A stretch of DNA of 64,000 nucleotides. Origin: Gammaproteobacteria bacterium HGW-Gammaproteobacteria-13 (GTDB taxonomy: Bacteria > Pseudomonadota > Gammaproteobacteria > Pseudomonadales > Pseudomonadaceae). Position numbers and translations under genes: made by a program. The notes beneath the pieces were generated by a model that worked only from the letters and a program-made list of their open reading frames with translations, ran no database searches and had not been told where the DNA came from. Shown here piece by piece: positions 23,679 through 31,851 of this stretch (position 1 is the first letter of the stretch; each line of letters starts with the position of its first letter). The stretch lies in NCBI GenBank assembly GCA_002840155.1, contig PGZH01000008.1, positions 310,001 to 374,000 of the forward strand, in the 5' to 3' direction.

Positions 23679-26321
23679 ATGAAAAGCCATCCCGATGCCG
23701 CGAGTCGTTTAGCGGCCGAGGTTGTGACGCAGTTGCCAGTGCCCTCGCGCCTTGGCTTGCTGCGTTTCGAGCGCTTGAATGAAGCCAGCTGGGCTCTGCT
23801 GTACCTCGATTCGGGCTGCGAACAACAGTTCGGCCTGCCGGCTCACGAGCTCTGCTCCCTGCTCGATGCCCCCTACGCCAGCCTGATGGAACCCGCAGTT
23901 CGCCACCAGCTGCACGACAACATTGCGCAGCAGCTGGCCGAGCGTCGGCACTACAGCGTGCAGTACTGCCTGCACACCCCGCGCGGCAGCCTGACGCTGA
24001 TGGAAGTGGGAGAAGCCTTCAAGCAACGCGGCCGCCATCTGCTACGCGGCTATCTGCTGGTGATGAACGAGCAGAGCGCTGCTTCACCGCAAACCCTTGA
24101 GCTGTATGAGCGCAGCCAGGCCGAATTGCAGGCGCAGCAACAACGCACGCAGGCCCAGCAACAGTTGATCGTCACCCTCGCGCGCCATCATTACGGCGAC
24201 AGCGACCCCTTGCGTGAAGCCGCCGAACTGATCAGCAAAAGTGCCTGCGAGCTGTATGGCGTCAGCCGCGTCGGCATCTGGAACCTCAATCAACATGTGC
24301 TGCAAGCGGTGGCCCTGTACCAGCAAGACCAGGGCCGGCATGTTGCCCAGGACGATATCGACGCCAGCCCCTACCCCGCCTACCTGCAGGCGCTGCACAG
24401 CGGCCGCGCGCTGGACGCGCATGATGCCCACCAGGACCCGCGCACCTGCGAGCTGAGCAGCAGCTACCTGGAGCCCATGGGCATCACCGCCATGCTCGAT
24501 GCCAGTATCCGCATCGCCGGTGAAGTGGTGGGCGTACTGTGCCTGGAACATATCGGCGGGCCGCGCACCTGGCAGGCCGACGAAATCGCCTTTGCCGGCG
24601 AACTGGCCGACCAGTACGCCCAGGTGCTGACCAATCAGCAACGCCGCTCCGCGACCAATGCCCTGTACCTGTTCCAGCGCGCCGTTGAGCAGAGTTCCAG
24701 CGCCTTTATCCTGCTCGACCGCGATGGCCTGGTGGAGTACGTCAACCCAAGCTTTACTGCCATCACCCTGTACAGCGCCAGCGAAGTGCAGGGCCGCCGC
24801 CTGTCCGAAATCCCCGCCCTGGAAAACCTCAGCGATCTGCTGTTCGACGCCCGCTCCAGCCTGGCCGAACACAACAGCTGGCAGGGTGAATTCAAGAGCC
24901 GACGCAAGAACCTCGACCCCTACTGGGGCCAGCTGTCGCTGTCCAAGGTGCATGCCGACGACGGCAGCCTGACCCACTATATCGGCATCTATGAAGACGT
25001 TACCGCGAGCAAGCAGGCGCAGCAGCATATTGAGCGCCTGGCGTTTCGCGACAACCTCACCGGGCTGGGCAACCGCTACGCCTTTATCCGTTCGCTGGAA
25101 GATCACTTCAGCGCGCACCCCGGCAAGCCGATCAGCCTGCTGCTGGTGGATATCGACAACTTCAAGCGGATCAACGACAGCCTTGGCCACCAGACCGGCG
25201 ACAAACTGCTGGTCAGCCTGGCGCGCCGTCTGCGCAACACCCTGCATCCCAGCAGCGTGCTGGCGCGCTTTGCCAGCAACGAATTCGCCGTGCTGCTCGA
25301 AGCCAATCAGGCCGACAGCCAGCTGGTGGCGCAGAAGCTGCTGCACACCCTGGACAAGCCGCTGTTCGTCGACAATCAGCTGATCAGCGTCACCGGTTCC
25401 ATCGGCCTGGGCTGCGCCCCCGAGCATGGCGACGACCCGCAAACCCTGATGAAGCACACCGGCCTGGCCCTGCACAAAGCCAAGGCCAACGGCAAAAATC
25501 AGCTGCAGGTGTTTACCGATGTGCTGAATGCCGAGGCGCACTACAAGCTGTTCGTCGAGAGCAACCTGCGCCGCGCGCTGATGCAGAACGAGCTGGAGGT
25601 CTTCTACCAGCCCAAGCTGTGCCTGAAGAGCGGCCGCCTGCTGGGCCTGGAAGCGCTGCTGCGTTGGCACCACCCGGACAAGGGCATGATCAGCCCGGAC
25701 AAATTTATCAGCGTGGCGGAAGAAACCGGGTTGATCATTCCCATCGGCAAATGGGTCACCCGTCAGGCCTGCCGCATGAGCAAGCAGCTGATCGCCATCG
25801 GCCACACACCGCTGCAGATGGCCATCAACCTGTCGCCCAAACAGTTCTCCGACCCGGATCTGGTTGGCGAGATCGCCGCCATCCTCCACGAAGAACAGCT
25901 CGACCCGGCCCTGCTCGAGCTGGAGCTGACCGAAAGCCTGCTGCTGGAAGCCACCGACGACACCCGCCACCAGCTCAGCCGCCTGAAGAGCCTGGGCCTG
26001 ACCCTGGCCATGGACGACTTCGGCACCGGCTATTCCTCGCTCAGCTACCTGAAGAAATTCCCCATCGACGTGATCAAAATTGATCGCAGCTTTATCAAGG
26101 ACATCCCGGAGAATCAGGACGACATGGAGATCACCTCAGCGGTGATCGCCATGGCGCACAACCTGAAGCTCAAGGTAGTGGCCGAAGGTATCGAGACGGC
26201 CGCGCAGCTGAATTTTCTCCGCCGCCAGCAATGCGATATCGGCCAGGGCTACCTGTTCGACAAACCCATCGCCAGCCGCGACCTGCTGGAAAGCCTCAAG
26301 CGCTATCCAAACCGAGGCTAG
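23679..26321 (+). CDS. dipA: Cyclic-di-GMP phosphodiesterase DipA (GAF-PAS-GGDEF-EAL)
   Basis: An 880-residue signalling protein. In order it has an N-terminal sensor region, a GAF domain (about 165-320), a PAS domain (about 330-450, starting QRAVEQSSSAFILLDRDG), a GGDEF domain (about 455-615) and an EAL domain (about 640-875). The GGDEF site reads ASNEF (RFASNEFAVLLEA), so cyclase activity is not expected. The EAL motif is intact (LGLEALLRWHHP), with the downstream DDFGTGYSSLSYLKKF, so c-di-GMP hydrolysis is expected. In P. aeruginosa DipA drives biofilm dispersal and has the same degenerate site as I recall. No transmembrane segment is evident; it should be cytoplasmic. It is followed by msrA. 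Confidence 0.92.
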   Translation: MKSHPDAASRLAAEVVTQLPVPSRLGLLRFERLNEASWALLYLDSGCEQQFGLPAHELCSLLDAPYASLMEPAVRHQLHDNIAQQLAERRHYSVQYCLHTPRGSLTLMEVGEAFKQRGRHLLRGYLLVMNEQSAASPQTLELYERSQAELQAQQQRTQAQQQLIVTLARHHYGDSDPLREAAELISKSACELYGVSRVGIWNLNQHVLQAVALYQQDQGRHVAQDDIDASPYPAYLQALHSGRALDAHDAHQDPRTCELSSSYLEPMGITAMLDASIRIAGEVVGVLCLEHIGGPRTWQADEIAFAGELADQYAQVLTNQQRRSATNALYLFQRAVEQSSSAFILLDRDGLVEYVNPSFTAITLYSASEVQGRRLSEIPALENLSDLLFDARSSLAEHNSWQGEFKSRRKNLDPYWGQLSLSKVHADDGSLTHYIGIYEDVTASKQAQQHIERLAFRDNLTGLGNRYAFIRSLEDHFSAHPGKPISLLLVDIDNFKRINDSLGHQTGDKLLVSLARRLRNTLHPSSVLARFASNEFAVLLEANQADSQLVAQKLLHTLDKPLFVDNQLISVTGSIGLGCAPEHGDDPQTLMKHTGLALHKAKANGKNQLQVFTDVLNAEAHYKLFVESNLRRALMQNELEVFYQPKLCLKSGRLLGLEALLRWHHPDKGMISPDKFISVAEETGLIIPIGKWVTRQACRMSKQLIAIGHTPLQMAINLSPKQFSDPDLVGEIAAILHEEQLDPALLELELTESLLLEATDDTRHQLSRLKSLGLTLAMDDFGTGYSSLSYLKKFPIDVIKIDRSFIKDIPENQDDMEITSAVIAMAHNLKLKVVAEGIETAAQLNFLRRQQCDIGQGYLFDKPIASRDLLESLKRYPNRG

Positions 26322-26382
26322 CTGTAACAAGCTCGCCCTTTGACGGTCTATGACACACATGCTTCTGCTGAGGAAATGGCTC

Positions 26383-27030
26383 ATGGTTCTGCGTTCGCAA
26401 ATTCTCGCTCACAAACTCGAACTGCCCAGCGCCGAGCAAGCCCTGCCTGGCCGCGCCGAAGCCATGCAGGTGCCAACTGCGCACTTCGTTAACGGCAACG
26501 CGCTGCAAGGGCCATTTCCAGCAGGCCTTGAGCAGGCGGTGTTCGCCATGGGCTGTTTCTGGGGCGCCGAACGGCGCTTCTGGCAGCAGCCGGGCGTGTG
26601 GAGCACGGCGGTCGGCTATGCCGGCGGCCATACGCCAAATCCGACCTATGACGAAACCTGCTCGGGCCTGACCGGCCACACCGAGGTGGTGCTGGTAGTG
26701 TTTGATCCACAGGTCACCAGCTACGCCGCACTGCTGAAAGTGTTCTGGGAGGCGCATAACCCGACCCAGGGCATGCGCCAGGGTAACGACACGGGCAGCC
26801 AGTACCGTTCGGCGATCTACTGCTACGGCGCGGAACAGCTGGCGGCAGCAAAGAGCACGCAGGCGCAGTTCCAGGCCGAATTGAGCAAAGCCGGCTACGG
26901 CGCCATCACCACCGAGGTGCGCGAGGCGCCGCCGTTCTACTACGCTGAGGCCTATCACCAGCAGTACTTGGCGAAGAACCCTGGCGGCTATTGCGGCCTG
27001 GGCGGCACGGGAACCTGCCTGCCGGACTGA
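26383..27030 (+). CDS. msrA: Peptide methionine sulfoxide reductase MsrA
   Basis: A 215-residue MsrA, which reduces methionine-S-sulfoxide in proteins. The catalytic cysteine is C58 in [12 protein letters not shown]. The resolving-cysteine region is the C-terminal [14 protein letters not shown] chose ATG 26383 because homologues begin MVLRS and a GAGGAA lies upstream; the open frame from 26350 would add 11 unlikely residues. Active-site context ([14 protein letters not shown], near residue 76) is normal. It starts 61 bases after dipA and may be cotranscribed with it and with the small gene that follows. Confidence 0.95.
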   Translation: MVLRSQILAHKLELPSAEQALPGRAEAMQVPTAHFVNGNALQGPFPAGLEQAVFAMGCFWGAERRFWQQPGVWSTAVGYAGGHTPNPTYDETCSGLTGHTEVVLVVFDPQVTSYAALLKVFWEAHNPTQGMRQGNDTGSQYRSAIYCYGAEQLAAAKSTQAQFQAELSKAGYGAITTEVREAPPFYYAEAYHQQYLAKNPGGYCGLGGTGTCLPD

Positions 27031-27048
27031 TAGAGAGGGGATAGCACG

Positions 27049-27246
27049 ATGGAACTCAGCAGCCTGACCAATCAGGTGTCGACCCAGGCAGCGGCTCAGG
27101 CCTCTGCCCTGGCCTCATTGCTGTTGCTGCGCAAGACTCTGGAACTGCAGGCTGCCAGCATCGGCGGCCTGGTTGAGGCCGCCACGCCGGCCAGCGCGCC
27201 GAGCAATCCGCCCAATCTGGGCAATAGCATCGACGTGGTGGTTTAG
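27049..27246 (+). CDS. YjfB-family putative motility protein
   Basis: A 65-residue protein of the small YjfB type (named putative motility proteins after the Bacillus member). It has an N-terminal helix (LSSLTNQVSTQAAAQASALA), a second helix with LLLRKTLELQAASIGGLVEA, a Pro/Ser-rich linker and the ending LGNSIDVVV. The terminal G-N-x-I-D motif is the most recognisable part of the family. An AGAGGGG lies upstream of the ATG, and the gene follows msrA by 18 bases. It converges on the desaturase-like gene with a four-base overlap. No signal peptide or membrane segment is seen. The function in Pseudomonas is unknown, though c-di-GMP genes are nearby. Confidence 0.72.
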   Translation: MELSSLTNQVSTQAAAQASALASLLLLRKTLELQAASIGGLVEAATPASAPSNPPNLGNSIDVVV

Positions 27247-28895
27247 CCCGCTACATCCGCCGTCGCACTGGCCTCGGTAAGCGCTTGTGCCTTCCAGCTT
27301 TTCAACAGTTTGCCGACCTTGTAACCGCGCCAGCCGAGCATGCGTGAGGCAGTCAACACGCCAGCCATCAGCGCACCGCCGACCCCGGCAGTCACCGTAT
27401 CGGCACCGGTCAGATACAGGCCCTTGATCGGCGTCTGGCTGTGAATCCAGTGCTGCTCGAAGCGTTGCACCGTATGGTCGATGCCATAGATCTCGCCCTG
27501 TTCATTCCACTGGTACCACTCGGTGGACAGCGGCGTGCCCAGCTCGCAGAAGTCCAGCGCGCCGCGCAATTGCGGCTGATGCTGGTAGAGGGTTTCCAGC
27601 AGCTGTGCAGTCAACTCGGCCTTGAACGCCTCGTAGTCGGCGCCGCGTTTGCCCCAGGTAGTGCCCTTCCATTTCGCAAACCACTGCGGCTGGGTCGGCG
27701 CGACGATTTCCACCGTGGCCTTGTTCGGGTAATGGCCATCCCAGGCCGGGTCCTTGGCCGAGGGGAAGCTGATATAGATCAGCGGCATCGCCGGGTTCTG
27801 CCCGTCCATAAAGCTGCTGACGTTGTGGTCGTGATCATGGGTCGGATAGACCCAGTAATTGGTCTTCGGCAGTTTTAATTCAGCGGCGCTGCCCTTGAAA
27901 CCAGCGTACAGACACAGGGTAGCGGCCGACAATTTGACCTTGGGCAGCTGCTCCAGCAGGCCATAGTCGCTGGCCACCTGATGGTCGAGCAGGCGGGTAT
28001 AGGTCGGCACCAGGCCGGCGCAGCTGACAATCTGTGGCGCACGAATCTCAAAACCGTCTTTCTGCATGCGTACGCCAACCGCACGCCCCTTCTCCACCAG
28101 AATCTTATCGACCCCGGCATAGGTGAACACCTGGCCGCCCGCCGCCTCGATCACCGGGATAATAGTTTCGGAAATCTTTGTCGCGCCGCCCACCGGATAG
28201 TTGCCGCCGGTGATGTAGTGCTTGGCGACCATCGCATGCATAACGAAGGCGGCTTCGGCCGGCGGCAGACCGTAATCGCCCCACTGCGCGGTGAGTACGC
28301 CGATCAGTTCCTGGTTGTCGGTCAGACCTTCGAGCACTTCGCGGGTGGTTTTGAAGAAGTAGTCCGGTAGCCACAACCGGCGCAGTTTGCTGTACAGCAT
28401 GCCCAACGAGCGTGGCAGGGCTTGCCCGGCGAAGAAGCGCGGCACCTTGGCGCTGACCTCGCTGAGCAGGTCGACGTAACGCTCAAGCACCGCCGCTTCA
28501 CCGGGGAAGTGGCGCGTCATCTCGGCCTTGAATTCCTCGCGGCCAGCCACGTAGTCGTAGGTCTTGTCGCCAATCACGATGCGGTCATAGTGCGCATCCA
28601 TCGGCGCCCATTCGAGGTTGCCGTCGCTGATCACATCGAACACCCGGCGGATCGCCGACCAGGGTTTATGCACTTCACCGATGTAATGCACGCCCACATC
28701 CCACTCGTAGCCTTCGCGTTCATAGCTGTGGGTGTAACCGCCAGCGGTGTAGTGCTGCTCCAGCACGCACACACGCTTGCCAAGCTTGGCCAGCAGCGCA
28801 GCGGTGGTCAGGCCACCGATACCGGAGCCGATGATGATGGCGTCGTAATCACCCTGAACCAGGCGCGGACGGAAGCGGGTACCGGTGCGTTTCAT
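27243..28895 (-). CDS. FAD-dependent phytoene desaturase/retinol saturase-like oxidoreductase
   Basis: A 550-residue flavoprotein. The N-terminus holds the FAD Rossmann motif DAIIIGSGIGGLTTAALLAK (residues about 17-36), then VCVLEQHYTAGGYTHSYER. Near the C-terminus is GLYLTGADTVTAGVGGALMAG, the second FAD contact of the phytoene desaturase / all-trans-retinol 13,14-reductase family. Substrates of such bacterial members are mostly unknown; isoprenoid or polyunsaturated lipids are likely. AGGAG precedes the ATG by six bases. It is transcribed away from a padR gene, and the shared region has two copies of an inverted repeat, so it is very likely under PadR control. Confidence 0.8.
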   Translation of the reverse strand: MKRTGTRFRPRLVQGDYDAIIIGSGIGGLTTAALLAKLGKRVCVLEQHYTAGGYTHSYEREGYEWDVGVHYIGEVHKPWSAIRRVFDVISDGNLEWAPMDAHYDRIVIGDKTYDYVAGREEFKAEMTRHFPGEAAVLERYVDLLSEVSAKVPRFFAGQALPRSLGMLYSKLRRLWLPDYFFKTTREVLEGLTDNQELIGVLTAQWGDYGLPPAEAAFVMHAMVAKHYITGGNYPVGGATKISETIIPVIEAAGGQVFTYAGVDKILVEKGRAVGVRMQKDGFEIRAPQIVSCAGLVPTYTRLLDHQVASDYGLLEQLPKVKLSAATLCLYAGFKGSAAELKLPKTNYWVYPTHDHDHNVSSFMDGQNPAMPLIYISFPSAKDPAWDGHYPNKATVEIVAPTQPQWFAKWKGTTWGKRGADYEAFKAELTAQLLETLYQHQPQLRGALDFCELGTPLSTEWYQWNEQGEIYGIDHTVQRFEQHWIHSQTPIKGLYLTGADTVTAGVGGALMAGVLTASRMLGWRGYKVGKLLKSWKAQALTEASATADVAG

Positions 28896-28919
28896 GGGAA
28901 GCTCCTGCGTTATTCTTGT

Positions 28920-28937
28920 TATGCAACTTTTTGCATA
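28920..28937. promoter_or_regulatory. PadR operator candidate, copy 1
   Basis: TATGCAA-CTTT-TTGCATA, a perfect seven-base inverted repeat, ends the region just upstream of the desaturase-like gene (25 bases from its start codon). The same 17-base core recurs at 28958-28974. PadR proteins generally bind short ATG...CAT-type palindromes near their own promoters. The assignment to the adjacent PadR protein is inferred. Confidence 0.7.
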
Positions 28938-28957
28938 CTAGACAGCAACTGGAGTCG

Positions 28958-28974
28958 ATGCAACTTTTTGCATA
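28958..28974. promoter_or_regulatory. PadR operator candidate, copy 2
   Basis: ATGCAACTTTTTGCATA is an exact direct copy of the core at 28921-28937, starting 37 bases later. A TATACT (28980-28985) suitable as a -10 element for padR follows six bases after it, so a bound repressor would cover the padR -35 region. Repression of both divergent genes is the expected outcome. Confidence 0.7.
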
Positions 28975-29022
28975 ATCCGTATACTGCGGCGCACCTCCAA
29001 CAGCAGCCGGTGAAACCCGCTT

Positions 29023-29559
29023 ATGTCGCTCAAGCACGCCATCCTTATCCTCCTGGAAAGCGAACCCGGCAGCGGCTACGACCTGCTCAAGCGCTTCAAG
29101 GATGGCCTCGGTTACTTCTGGAACGCCAAGCATCAGCAGGTTTATCTGGAGCTGAAGAAACTCAGTGAAGCCGGCTGGCTGGAATTCGAAGCACAGGCCC
29201 AGGACACCCGCCCGGACAAGAAGAACTACCGCCTGACCCCGGCCGGTCACGCCGAGCTGCTGCGCTGGTTAGGCGAGCCGGTGCAGCCGAACAAGATCAA
29301 CGATGCGCTGCTGGTCAAACTCTATGCCGGTGCACATACCTCGCTGGATAACCTGCGCGAAGAAATGCAGCGCCATATAGCCGTGCACCGCAAGACCCTG
29401 GACAGCCTGCTGAGCATCGAACGCGACTACCAGGCCCTGCCGGATGAACAACGCAAGACGCTGCGCCTGCCCTACCTGACCCTGCGTCGCGGCATCCTCG
29501 GCGAACAGTCCTGGCTGGCCTGGGCCGACGAGGTTGAACAGGAACTGCGGAAAAACTAA
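29023..29559 (+). CDS. PadR-family transcriptional regulator
   Basis: A 178-residue PadR regulator. The N-terminal winged helix is clear: LKHAILILLESEPGSGYDLLKRFKDG..., then the family hallmark YFWNAKHQQVYLELKKL near residue 40, with wing strand KKNYRLTPAGHAELLRWL near residue 68. The C-terminal half is the Vir_C-like helical dimerisation domain. The gene is divergent from the FAD-dependent desaturase-like gene; the two 17-base repeats between them are its likely binding sites. The ligand is unknown; phenolic compounds induce some PadR members, but others sense unrelated molecules. The ATG at 29023 fits the usual PadR N-terminus. Confidence 0.9.
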   Translation: MSLKHAILILLESEPGSGYDLLKRFKDGLGYFWNAKHQQVYLELKKLSEAGWLEFEAQAQDTRPDKKNYRLTPAGHAELLRWLGEPVQPNKINDALLVKLYAGAHTSLDNLREEMQRHIAVHRKTLDSLLSIERDYQALPDEQRKTLRLPYLTLRRGILGEQSWLAWADEVEQELRKN

Positions 29560-29645
29560 GCGCCGCAGAACTCACTGCAGATTACTGCCAGCTCATAGGC
29601 AAACCGCTAGACTGCAAGCCAATAGCCATCATTGCCGATACCCGC

Positions 29646-30899
29646 ATGCCTGCGACCTCCGCCTACATATCCCCCGATCAGCTGTGCGTCGGCCTGTTTA
29701 TCCAGCTCGAACTGGCCTGGTGGGAACACAACTTTGCTTTCAGCAACTTCAAGATCAAGGATGAAGCGCAGATCAAGGCCTTGCGCGCCCTGGGCCTGGA
29801 GCGCCTGCGCTATGACCCGGCGCGCAGCGATTGCCCGCCGCTGGACGCCAGCCCGGCTCCGCTTGCGGCCGAACCCGTAGCCGCACCGGCGCCCAGCCCG
29901 GCCGAACAGGCCAGCCTGGCCCGCGCGGAAAAGCTCAAGGCGCTGCGCAAGCGCCTGGCCGAGGTCGACCGCAAGTTCGTCCAGGCCAGCCAACAGGTCA
30001 AAACGCTTAACCAAACGCTGCGCAGCCGCCCGGAAGACGCCATCAAGCAGGCCGGCGAGATTGTCGGCGCGATGGTCGACACCCTGCTCGGCGGCAGCGG
30101 CGTGGTGCTGCACAGCATCAACAGCAAGGCCGCCGAAGACAGTTGCTTCCACTCATTGAACGTCACGGTGCTGGCCCTGCTGCTCGGCCGCCAACTCGGC
30201 CTGGACAGCGAGGACTGCCATATCCTCGGCCTCGGCGCATTGCTGCACGATGTCGGCAAGCTGGAGGTGCCGAGCAAGGTGCTGCTGAAAAGTGAACCGC
30301 TGACCCGCCCCGAGCAACAACTGCTGCAACTGCACTGCGAATTCGGCCTGCGCATGGGCCACAAGCTGATGCTCGACGACGAAGTGCTGCGCATCATCAA
30401 CGAGCACCATGAGTACTGCGACGGCAGCGGCTATCCACGCCAGCTGCGCGAGGCCGCCATCGGCCGATTAAGCCGCCTGGTGTGCATCGCCAACCAGTTC
30501 GACAACCTGTGCAACCCGCTCAACCCGCGCGATGGGTTAAGCCCGCACGAGGCCCTGGCGCTGATGTTCAAGCAATACAATGCGCGCTTCGATGCAGTGG
30601 CGCTCAAGGCCTTTATCCGGGTGATGGGCATCTACCCGCCGGGCAGCCTGGTGCAGCTGGAGGATCAGCGCTACGGCCTGATACTGGGCATGAACCCCAG
30701 CCAGCCGCTGAAGCCGACGCTGATTGTCTACGATGCGGCGGTACCCAAGAGCGAGGCGCTGATCATCGATCTGGAGCAGGAACCACGCCTAAGCATCGCA
30801 GCCAGCCTACGCCCAGCGCAGCTACCGCGCGAGGCGCTGGAATACCTTAATCCGCGTCAGCAGCTCAGCTATTTTGTCGAGCCCAGCCAAAGCCGTTAG
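29646..30899 (+). CDS. HD-GYP domain c-di-GMP phosphodiesterase
   Basis: A 417-residue protein. The N-terminal ~75 residues (SPDQLCVGLFIQLEL...) resemble DUF3391. A charged helical linker (about 80-140) follows, then the HD-GYP domain (about 150-330). The metal-binding core reads ALLHDVGKLEVP (His201, Asp202). The downstream GYP signature is NEHHEYCDGSGYPRQL near residue 260. Both halves are intact, so it probably hydrolyses c-di-GMP to pGpG or GMP. About 80 C-terminal residues follow, with no recognised domain. No membrane segments are seen. The start lacks a strong ribosome binding site, so a slightly different start is possible. It converges with rlmJ by a four-base overlap. Confidence 0.9.
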   Translation: MPATSAYISPDQLCVGLFIQLELAWWEHNFAFSNFKIKDEAQIKALRALGLERLRYDPARSDCPPLDASPAPLAAEPVAAPAPSPAEQASLARAEKLKALRKRLAEVDRKFVQASQQVKTLNQTLRSRPEDAIKQAGEIVGAMVDTLLGGSGVVLHSINSKAAEDSCFHSLNVTVLALLLGRQLGLDSEDCHILGLGALLHDVGKLEVPSKVLLKSEPLTRPEQQLLQLHCEFGLRMGHKLMLDDEVLRIINEHHEYCDGSGYPRQLREAAIGRLSRLVCIANQFDNLCNPLNPRDGLSPHEALALMFKQYNARFDAVALKAFIRVMGIYPPGSLVQLEDQRYGLILGMNPSQPLKPTLIVYDAAVPKSEALIIDLEQEPRLSIAASLRPAQLPREALEYLNPRQQLSYFVEPSQSR

Positions 30900-31744
30900 C
30901 TGCCGCTGCTTTCCTCAATCAGCCAATCCATACGCCAGCCACCCTGGCTCTGCCCGAGCAGTTGGGCGAGCCAGGGCAGGATCTGCTTGAGCTCGTCTTC
31001 CAGGCCCCATGGCGGATTGCTGATCACCAGGCCTGAGCCATTTAGCCGCGCGGCTTCATCGGTGGAGTGCACGTAGAGTTCCACACGCAGCAGCTTGGGC
31101 GCCTTGCTCTTTTGCAGGTCGCTGTAGAAACGCCGCAGCTGGCGCAGGTCCTTTATCGGGTACCAGATCGCTACCACCGCCTGACGCATACGGCCGATGG
31201 CCTCGCTCAGCGACTGGGCGCAGCGCTCCATCTCATCGACCTGCTCGAACGGCGGATCGATCAGCAACAGCGCGCGCTTCTCGCGGGTCGGCAACAGGGC
31301 GCGCGGCACATGCCAGCCTTCGCCCAGGTGCACGGCGACACGGCGGTCGCCGTGCATGTTTTCCTTGAGCAGGCGGCCGTCTTCCGGGTGTTTCTCGTTC
31401 AGGTGCAGACGGTCCTGTTCGCGGGTTAGCAGGCGCGCCAGCTCCGGCGAGCCGGGGTAATGACGCAACTCGCCATCCGGGTTCATCGCGCGGATCACTT
31501 CCAGATAATCCAGCAGCGGGTCCGGCACATCGCTGGCCTGCCACAGTCGGGCGATACCTTCCAGCCACTCGCCGGTACGGCTGGCCTGGTCGCCGCGCAA
31601 GTCATACAGACCAATGCCGGCATGGCTGTCGAGGTAGGCGAACGGCGCCTCCTTGCGTGACAGCAGGGCGATCAGGCGAGTGAGGACGTAGTGTTTCAGC
31701 ACATCGGCATGGTTGCCGGCATGGAAGGCGTGGCGGTAGTTCAT
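30896..31744 (-). CDS. rlmJ: 23S rRNA (adenine2030-N6)-methyltransferase RlmJ
   Basis: A 282-residue SAM-dependent methyltransferase that methylates A2030 of 23S rRNA. It begins NYRHAFHAGNHADVLKH, the RlmJ signature, with DSHAGIGLYDL near residue 40 and LLIDPPFEQVDE near residue 160 (the DPPF-type N6-methyltransferase catalytic motif). AGGAG precedes the ATG by nine bases. It converges with the HD-GYP gene and is divergent from the nitronate monooxygenase gene. Length is normal. Confidence 0.95.
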   Translation of the reverse strand: MNYRHAFHAGNHADVLKHYVLTRLIALLSRKEAPFAYLDSHAGIGLYDLRGDQASRTGEWLEGIARLWQASDVPDPLLDYLEVIRAMNPDGELRHYPGSPELARLLTREQDRLHLNEKHPEDGRLLKENMHGDRRVAVHLGEGWHVPRALLPTREKRALLLIDPPFEQVDEMERCAQSLSEAIGRMRQAVVAIWYPIKDLRQLRRFYSDLQKSKAPKLLRVELYVHSTDEAARLNGSGLVISNPPWGLEDELKQILPWLAQLLGQSQGGWRMDWLIEESSGS

Positions 31745-31851
31745 TTGGACGGGCTCCTGTGGCCGGGCAGTTTAACAGGGTGGCAGCATTTGCCATGCGT
31801 CAGATGGATCAGTACGGTGGCCGCTGATCCGTCCGGCTAGGGAGAACTGAC

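Noticed and set aside
24084-25970. 628-codon antisense frame over dipA
   Set aside because: It is a GC-driven shadow; the plus-strand frame has clear GAF, PAS, GGDEF and EAL domains.
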